From Chloroflexota bacterium (GTDB lineage: Bacteria > Chloroflexota > Dormibacteria > Dormibacterales > Dormibacteraceae): DNA of 35,372 nucleotides. The notes beneath the pieces were generated by a model. That model did no database searches. It saw only the letters and a list, made by a program, of their open reading frames with translations, and had not been told where the DNA came from. Location: NCBI GenBank assembly GCA_005889495.1, contig VBHA01000173.1, forward strand, positions 1 through 35,372. The letters are read 5' to 3'. Positions 33,043-35,372 of this stretch are shown piece by piece. How positions within the stretch are numbered: position 1 is the stretch's first letter; the number at the start of each line of letters is the position of its first letter. A program made the translations under genes and the position numbers.

Positions 33043-33705
33043 GTGACGCGTAGCCGCGTCCTGGTCCGTTCCGACAACGTCGGCCACCTCAACGCGACCG
33101 GCGTCGAAGCGATGCGCGCCTACGGGGTGACGACCGTCCTCGACCTTCGCAGCCGAGGCGAGACCATCAGCAAGCCAAGCCCGTTCGCCGGCGGCTCCGG
33201 CGCCACCTACGTCAATCGCGAGTTGATCGACGACGCGAACATGACCCGCATCGGCGACCCGCAGAGCATGTTCGAGCGGTATCTGTTCATCGTCGACAAC
33301 CGGCGCCAGGCGTTCGCGGCCATCTTCGGCGCGATCGCGGAGGCGGAGGGCTGCGTGCTCTTCCACTGCTTCGCGGGCAAGGACCGGACGGGCCTGGTGG
33401 CCGCGATGCTGCTTTCGCTCGCCGGGGTGGAGGCGAAGCACATCGGGTCCGATTACAGCGAGACGGACGTGCAGCTCGCGCAGCAGTATGAGGTGTGGAT
33501 CGGCGAGGCCACCCCGGAGGACCAGGCCGCGACCCGCGAAGAGCTGCGCTGCCCACCGGAGCGAATCCTCGGCGTCCTCGACCACATCGAGAGGGGATGG
33601 GGCGGAGTCGCGGGCTACCTCGATGCTGCGGGCCTGGCCCCGCAGGCGATTGACCGGCTCAGCTCGAAGCTGAGCACGTCAGGCGAGCAGGCTCTCGACC
33701 GATGA
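33043..33705 (+). CDS. Tyrosine-protein phosphatase family protein
   Basis: The active-site P-loop HCFAGKDRTGL (general HCxxGKDRTG) places it in the bacterial tyrosine phosphatase group that also acts on phosphoinositides (Y_phosphatase3 type). GTG 33043 is the first ordinary start codon, giving 220 residues. However, the frame is open upstream and encodes LVWPDCQNTRDLGGLPLRGG, with the family N-terminal (N)xRDLGG motif. The only start-like codon that would include it is CTG 32983, nine bases after rpsI. The true protein is therefore probably about 240 residues. Substrate unknown; no link to ribosome genes is evident besides position. Confidence 0.8.
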   Translation: MTRSRVLVRSDNVGHLNATGVEAMRAYGVTTVLDLRSRGETISKPSPFAGGSGATYVNRELIDDANMTRIGDPQSMFERYLFIVDNRRQAFAAIFGAIAEAEGCVLFHCFAGKDRTGLVAAMLLSLAGVEAKHIGSDYSETDVQLAQQYEVWIGEATPEDQAATREELRCPPERILGVLDHIERGWGGVAGYLDAAGLAPQAIDRLSSKLSTSGEQALDR

Positions 33706-33764
33706 TCCCAGCGCGCTGAGCGCCACGCGGTAGGGGTCGAGCCGCCGGTGCCGCCCGCCGCCGG

Positions 33765-33787
33765 GGGCGAGCTCGAGCCACTCGCCC
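33765..33787. repeat. Inverted repeat between convergent genes
   Basis: GGGCGAG (33765-33771) and CTCGCCC (33781-33787) form a 7 bp stem with a nine-base loop, between the ends of the phosphatase and zinc-ribbon genes. It could end transcription from both sides, but has no T-run on either strand. Confidence 0.35.
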
Positions 33788-33821
33788 TCAGCACTCCGTC
33801 TTTACCCTGCACCGGCCGTCT

Positions 33822-34028
33822 CTAGCTCTGGCGCGGTACGCGCAGCTCGACCTTCATGCACTGCGGGCAGGCGAGAACCTCCAGAGCGAGCATCTCTTCG
33901 CCGACCTCCGCCCACTCGCCGACAAGCAGCTTCCAGCCACCTGAGGTGCCGCCGACTCGAAACTGCTCGACTCCGATCTCCTTCAACTGAAATCCGCATC
34001 GCAAGCACGCGTTGGGGTCGGCCGTCAT
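33822..34028 (-). CDS. Small zinc-ribbon protein of unknown function
   Basis: 68 residues with two CxxC knuckles about 40 residues apart: CLRCG at 8-12 and CPQC near 54-57, a zinc-ribbon layout. Between them is a conserved-looking FRVGGTSGGWKLLVGEWAEV. No catalytic motif is visible. The ribosome site AGGAGGAG three bases before ATG 34028 is excellent, which supports a real gene. A longer overlapping frame on this strand is a shadow. Divergent from the exported-protein gene. Confidence 0.75.
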   Translation of the reverse strand: MTADPNACLRCGFQLKEIGVEQFRVGGTSGGWKLLVGEWAEVGEEMLALEVLACPQCMKVELRVPRQS

Positions 34029-34066
34029 CTGCTCCTCCTGCTAGACGCCTGGTTGGATGCGGGACA

Positions 34067-34095
34067 TTGTCGGGACACGGATGCCGGCCTACACT
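34067..34095 (+). promoter_or_regulatory. Sigma-A type promoter for the exported-protein gene
   Basis: TTGTCG (34067-34072), exactly 17 bases, then TACACT (34090-34095): four of six matches in each box with ideal spacing. Transcription would start near 34102, leaving a leader of about 54 bases before ATG 34156. Confidence 0.5.
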
Positions 34096-34155
34096 TCTCG
34101 CAGCCGTTTTCAGCAGGGCAGCTTCCAGCAACTGAAGGTATTGGAGGGTTGGGGC

Positions 34156-35316
34156 ATGAACCGAAGGCGGATCACTATCTCGATCGCGGGCGCTGTCGCG
34201 CTCATCGCGTCTTTGTTCGGGCTCCCAGCGACCGGTCTTGCGGCGGGCGCCAGCGACAACGCCCAATCGCTCTGCATCGCCCACCACCCCCAGGACTTCG
34301 TCTGGTACACGCACAGCTGCACCGGCCACGACGAGCCCGAGATCGACCCGCTATCGAACCGCGCAGGCTCGGCCCAGGACCTGACCTGGACCATCGTCCT
34401 GCCGACCGACGGCACGATCAACGTCGACGCGGTCGGTCCCACCTTCTGGATCGGGGGCACCGTGACCGACCCTCACAGCCTCTTTGGCCAGGCGTTCCTT
34501 GAGCTGCAGTTCTACCCGAACAGCATCACGACCGGCTGCACGTCGGGCGGTGGGTACAACGTGCGGTTCTCGCTCAACACGTACACGGTGTGCTCGCCCG
34601 TCTGGGAGGTCTCGCAGCACGGCAACTCGGAATCGGCGGCGTTCAACGCGATGCTGACCGACAGCGCCACCGGCGGCCCGCTGACCATGCACGCCGGTGA
34701 CACCATCACCGACCACCAGTACGTCACCGCCGCCAGGGACGGCATGCACATCACGGTCACCGACCTGACCACCGGCCACACGGGCACGATCGTCTTGAAC
34801 AGCAAGGTCGACGGGCCGCTCATGCCCGCGTTCGACACCCAGAAGCTTGGCAATGCGCTCAGCTGGGGCCTGGTGAACGACGCGCCGAACTCGCTCGTGT
34901 GGGAGATCGGACACACGGGCAGCTACACCACGCCCGCGGGACAGTTCTGCCTGCCCGGCAGTGCCACCAAGCCACCCTGCTACTCCTACGACGCGCCCAG
35001 CTGGCTCAAGTTCTCGCCGCTGCAGATCAAGGGCGTGACCTTCGGCGATGGCAGCAGCGCCAAGCACTGGTCGGTGATCAGTGACTTCGGCGGCAAAGCC
35101 GAGATCAACAACTACTGCGGTGCCGCGAACTACGGCACGCCGTTCTGCTCGTACCCGTGGTACGCGTTCAACGGCGCCGACAACGCCTTCACCTATGGAG
35201 CCGACTACCCGGGCACCACCAACGACTTCGGGCAGGCCGACCAGTTCCAGCAAACCAGGGGATGCACGAGCCCGATGGGAGGCTTCGCCCAGTACTGCTC
35301 GACCGTCATCACATAG
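34156..35316 (+). CDS. Exported protein of unknown function
   Basis: 386 residues. I do not recognise the family. MNRRRITISI, a hydrophobic core and a small-residue site near GLAAGASDN (about residue 30) form a clear Sec signal peptide without lipobox. The mature part is rich in Gly, Thr, Ser, Asn and aromatic residues, poor in charge, and has about ten Cys, suggesting a disulfide-bonded, mostly beta extracellular protein. It contains FVWYTHSCTGHDEPEIDP early, and near the end SYPWYAFNGADNAFTYGADY. ATG 34156 has GGAGGG upstream; a longer frame from 34057 would start before the promoter's transcript and is rejected. Ends before a strong hairpin. Confidence 0.8.
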   Translation: MNRRRITISIAGAVALIASLFGLPATGLAAGASDNAQSLCIAHHPQDFVWYTHSCTGHDEPEIDPLSNRAGSAQDLTWTIVLPTDGTINVDAVGPTFWIGGTVTDPHSLFGQAFLELQFYPNSITTGCTSGGGYNVRFSLNTYTVCSPVWEVSQHGNSESAAFNAMLTDSATGGPLTMHAGDTITDHQYVTAARDGMHITVTDLTTGHTGTIVLNSKVDGPLMPAFDTQKLGNALSWGLVNDAPNSLVWEIGHTGSYTTPAGQFCLPGSATKPPCYSYDAPSWLKFSPLQIKGVTFGDGSSAKHWSVISDFGGKAEINNYCGAANYGTPFCSYPWYAFNGADNAFTYGADYPGTTNDFGQADQFQQTRGCTSPMGGFAQYCSTVIT

Positions 35317-35327
35317 GCCGTCTTAAC

Positions 35328-35352
35328 AGGCGGGGTAGTCGCTACCCCGCCT
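35328..35352 (+). terminator. Strong hairpin after the exported-protein gene
   Basis: AGGCGGGGTAG (35328-35338), loop TCG, CTACCCCGCCT (35342-35352): a perfect 11 bp GC-rich stem eleven bases after the stop. No T-run follows, so it may act as a Rho-assisted or high-GC type terminator. Confidence 0.6.
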
Positions 35353-35372
35353 GCCCAACGACACTCGTCGGC

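Noticed and set aside
33615-33812. A 65-codon minus-strand frame at the end of the phosphatase
   Set aside because: Low-complexity Ser/Ala/Arg/Gly composition, no ribosome site, mostly antisense to the phosphatase.
33802-34329. A 175-codon minus-strand frame covering the zinc-ribbon gene and the exported-protein promoter
   Set aside because: It overlaps the better-supported zinc-ribbon gene, which has an excellent ribosome site and CxxC motifs, and runs into the divergent gene.

Overview
The window is GC-rich bacterial chromosome, almost wholly coding. It carries the transcription/translation supercluster in the order rpoC, (opp cassette), rpsL-rpsG-fusA-tuf, S10 genes, spc genes, alpha genes, truA-rplM-rpsI. 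The joined str-S10-spc-alpha order, the zinc-type short S14, and adk-map-infA-rpmJ between secY and rpsM fit a Gram-positive-type (Terrabacteria) lineage. The GC content, frequent TTG/GTG starts and an actinobacterial-style RsmC-like methyltransferase suggest Dormibacterota/Chloroflexota or a deep Actinomycetota relative. That placement is inference; no 16S gene is present.

Layout. 1-2969 is the 3' three quarters of rpoC, closed by a terminator. 3057-10724 is a complete peptide-type ABC importer: two tandem lipoprotein binding proteins, two permeases and two ATPases, lying between rpoC and rpsL where most genomes have nothing of the kind. 10862-11347 (minus) is a small methyltransferase that lacks its catalytic segment. 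11407-32974 is the ribosomal supercluster, with genes mostly coupled by 1-14 nt overlaps or gaps of a few bases. 33043-33705 is a tyrosine phosphatase, 33822-34028 (minus) a zinc-ribbon protein, and 34156-35316 an unrecognised exported protein followed by a strong hairpin. No gene-free stretch exceeds 300 bases; the longest is the 196 bases between the two binding-protein genes, which holds a promoter.

Most notable is a family of about 45 bp double-hairpin palindromic elements, four copies within 11 kb, sitting inside or against housekeeping genes: in frame in the rpmC tail, in frame at the rpsE C-terminus, directly before adk, and in frame in the N-terminal part of truA. The three coding copies are read in the same phase and stem changes are compensated between copies. 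This resembles the protein-coding palindromic elements known from Rickettsia. At adk the element lies between two imperfect copies of the gene's own first 21 bases.

Two genes look damaged by internal deletions: secY is frameshifted and lacks the fourth transmembrane region, and the methyltransferase lacks the stretch that should contain its NPPxR motif. Whether these are real or assembly errors cannot be decided from this sequence alone.
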